This document shows positions 5,159-6,118 of a stretch of DNA of 6,118 bases, piece after piece. Within the stretch, counting starts at the first letter, position 1; every line of letters begins with the position of its first letter. The notes beneath the pieces were generated by a model, which saw only the letters and a list, made by a program, of their open reading frames with translations, was not told the DNA's origin and ran no database searches. This DNA is from Acidobacteriaceae bacterium. Lineage in GTDB: Bacteria; Acidobacteriota; Terriglobia; Terriglobales; Acidobacteriaceae. The stretch is taken from contig PLKY01000088.1 of NCBI GenBank assembly GCA_003140785.1, positions 17,990-24,107 of the forward strand, read 5' to 3'. A program made the position numbers and the translations under genes.

Positions 5159-6044
5159 TCTTCGGCAGAAGATGCTGGATGAACTCCAGCGTCGCAACTA
5201 CTCACAGAACACGATCAACACCTACCTGCACGCGGTAGAAGACTTTTCCAGGTATTTTCACAGATCGCCAGACCGGTTGGGACCTGATCATATCCGGCAG
5301 TATCAGGCCTATCTGTTTCGAGAGCGCAAGCTCCAAGCAGGGACGATTGCATTGTGCACAGCGGCTCTGCGTTTTCTCTACGTCAAGACGCTGCGACGCC
5401 CGTATCTGCCCGAGCACATCCCATTTCCCAAGCGCCCAAGGCAATTGCCCGTTGTACTCAGTCCAGAAGAGGTTCAGCGGCTGATTGATTCAGCAGAGAA
5501 CCTGATGCGCCGCACCATGGTGATGACACTGTACTCAACCGGCATCCGCTGCTCAGAACTGTGTCATCTCAAGGCCGCCGATATCGACAGCCAACGCATG
5601 GTCATTCATATCCACAAGGGCAAGGGCGGCCGGGACCGCGATGTTCTATTGAGCTCCAAGCTGTTGAACACTCTGCGTGAGTATTGGCGCTGGATGAAGC
5701 CCAAGACCTACCTGTTCCCAGGCATGGTGAACAACTGGCGTGCAGATGTACCCATTACACCGAAGGTCGTGTGGAAGGCCGTGAACGATGCTGGTAAACG
5801 CGCCGGCATCAGTAAGCGCGTTGCGCCTCATTTGCTTCGACACAGCTTCGCGACACACATGCTTGAAGCCGGTGCTGACCTGCGCACCATCCAGGTTCTG
5901 CTTGGCCATGCCAAGATCGGCGATACAGCGCTCTACCTGCATCTGTCCCGCCGCCATCTGCAGGCGGTTCCCAGTCCGCTGGAAGCAATCGAGGTTTCGA
6001 GTCCCGATGAAGTGAAGCGTTCCCGGAGGCGGATGAAGCGATGA
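5151..6044 (+). CDS. Tyrosine recombinase / site-specific integrase (XerD-like) of an IS91-type element
   Basis: From the GTG at 5151 the protein has 297 residues. This start is preferred over the in-frame GTG at 5130 because GGAGG sits 5 bases before it; the earlier start would add 7 residues and has no such site. Residues about 1-85 form the SAM-like core-binding domain (LQRRNYSQNTINTYLHAVEDF), and 100-275 form the catalytic domain. The full active site is present: R133 (TGIRCSEL), K158 (KGKGGRDR), H227 and R230 (HLLRHSF), H253 (LLGHAKI) and the nucleophile Y262 (ALYLHLS). The enzyme should cut and rejoin DNA through a 3'-phosphotyrosine bond. A basic tail (SRRRMKR) ends the protein. The stop overlaps the transposase start as ATGA, so the two are translationally coupled. 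It probably helps resolve or integrate the element; it is not a chromosomal XerC/XerD, given the context. Confidence 0.93.
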   Translation: MTHLRQKMLDELQRRNYSQNTINTYLHAVEDFSRYFHRSPDRLGPDHIRQYQAYLFRERKLQAGTIALCTAALRFLYVKTLRRPYLPEHIPFPKRPRQLPVVLSPEEVQRLIDSAENLMRRTMVMTLYSTGIRCSELCHLKAADIDSQRMVIHIHKGKGGRDRDVLLSSKLLNTLREYWRWMKPKTYLFPGMVNNWRADVPITPKVVWKAVNDAGKRAGISKRVAPHLLRHSFATHMLEAGADLRTIQVLLGHAKIGDTALYLHLSRRHLQAVPSPLEAIEVSSPDEVKRSRRRMKR

Positions 6045-6118
6045 GCCGGCCCACCCTCGAGGTGGCCGACATCATCCGCGCAGTGGGTAACAGATTTTGG
6101 GAAAAGCACAAGTCACAC
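6041..6118 (+). CDS. IS91-family transposase, N-terminal fragment (3' cut by window)
   Basis: Only the first 26 codons are visible. MSRPTLEVADIIRAVG at the N-terminus, then NRFWEKHK, match the characteristic opening of IS91-family transposases (the LEVADI-R segment), which continue with a zinc-binding region and the HUH/Y1 replication-initiator-type nuclease domain. These transposases nick one strand at oriIS and drive rolling-circle transposition. The ATG overlaps the recombinase TGA by 4 bases. GGAGG (6025-6029) lies 11 bases upstream, slightly far, so coupling probably matters. The catalytic part is outside the window, so it is not known whether the gene is intact. Confidence 0.85.
   Translation, partial: MSRPTLEVADIIRAVGNRFWEKHKSH

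Larger units (their letters stand above)
5068..6118 (+). mobile_element. IS91-family element with tyrosine recombinase, left part (right end off-window)
   Basis: A tyrosine recombinase gene and the start of an IS91-type transposase are overlapped and co-oriented, an arrangement known from a subgroup of IS91-family elements. IS91 elements move by rolling-circle transposition, have no terminal inverted repeats and make no target duplication, so the ends cannot be read from repeats. The left limit given here is the GCCGC-TGGC-GCGGC hairpin at 5068-5081, chosen only as a possible terIS-like structure; the true end may lie anywhere in about 4800-5130. The origin end (oriIS) lies downstream of the transposase and is outside the window. 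Confidence 0.75.

Noticed and set aside
1..6118. CRISPR array, tRNA or rRNA genes
   Set aside because: No regularly spaced repeats of CRISPR length and no cloverleaf or rRNA-like segment were seen on reading either strand.

Overview
The window is a bacterial accessory region of mixed origin with moderate GC and tightly packed coding. No ribosomal, tRNA or taxonomic marker gene is present. The lysine/alanine-rich histone H1-like protein, the small ferredoxin-like protein and an IS91-type element carrying its own tyrosine recombinase would fit a soil Gram-negative such as an Acidobacteriota member, but that placement is only an inference.

Left part (1-3218, all + strand): a compact run of four genes with gaps of 1, 3 and 12 bases, so very probably one operon. 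Its promoter, and possibly further genes, lie left of the window. In order they are a QueC/QatC-like PP-loop ATPase with the QueC zinc site (5' end cut by the window edge), an XRE helix-turn-helix protein fused to an ImmA/IrrE zinc metallopeptidase, a PIN-like nuclease with the usual acidic residues, and a 104-residue protein of unknown function. QueC-like enzymes are known from anti-phage systems (QatC of Qat, Cap9 of type IV CBASS). XRE-ImmA/IrrE proteins are known to control mobile elements and toxin-like partners. The combination looks like a candidate defence or toxin-antitoxin-like system: a base- or protein-modifying enzyme, a regulatory protease and a nuclease effector. The set as a whole does not match the canonical QatABCD layout that I know.

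Middle part (3259-4698): three - strand genes, each probably transcribed alone or loosely together. They are an H1-like Lys/Ala repeat protein (4698-4423), a conserved-looking hypothetical protein (4321-3839) and a small thioredoxin-like [2Fe-2S] ferredoxin-type protein (3558-3259). A short + strand reading frame (3537-3815) lies between the last two. It has no good start and overlaps the ferredoxin-like gene head to head, so it is probably a gene remnant.

Right part (4699-6118): about 450 non-coding bases with short repeats and inverted repeats, then the left portion of an IS91-family element. A tyrosine recombinase with all six catalytic residues starts inside a perfect 10-bp inverted repeat that holds its Shine-Dalgarno sequence in the loop. 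It overlaps by 4 bases the first 26 codons of an IS91-type (HUH, Y1) transposase, which runs off the right edge. The element and the remnant support reading the window as a mobile or accessory island.
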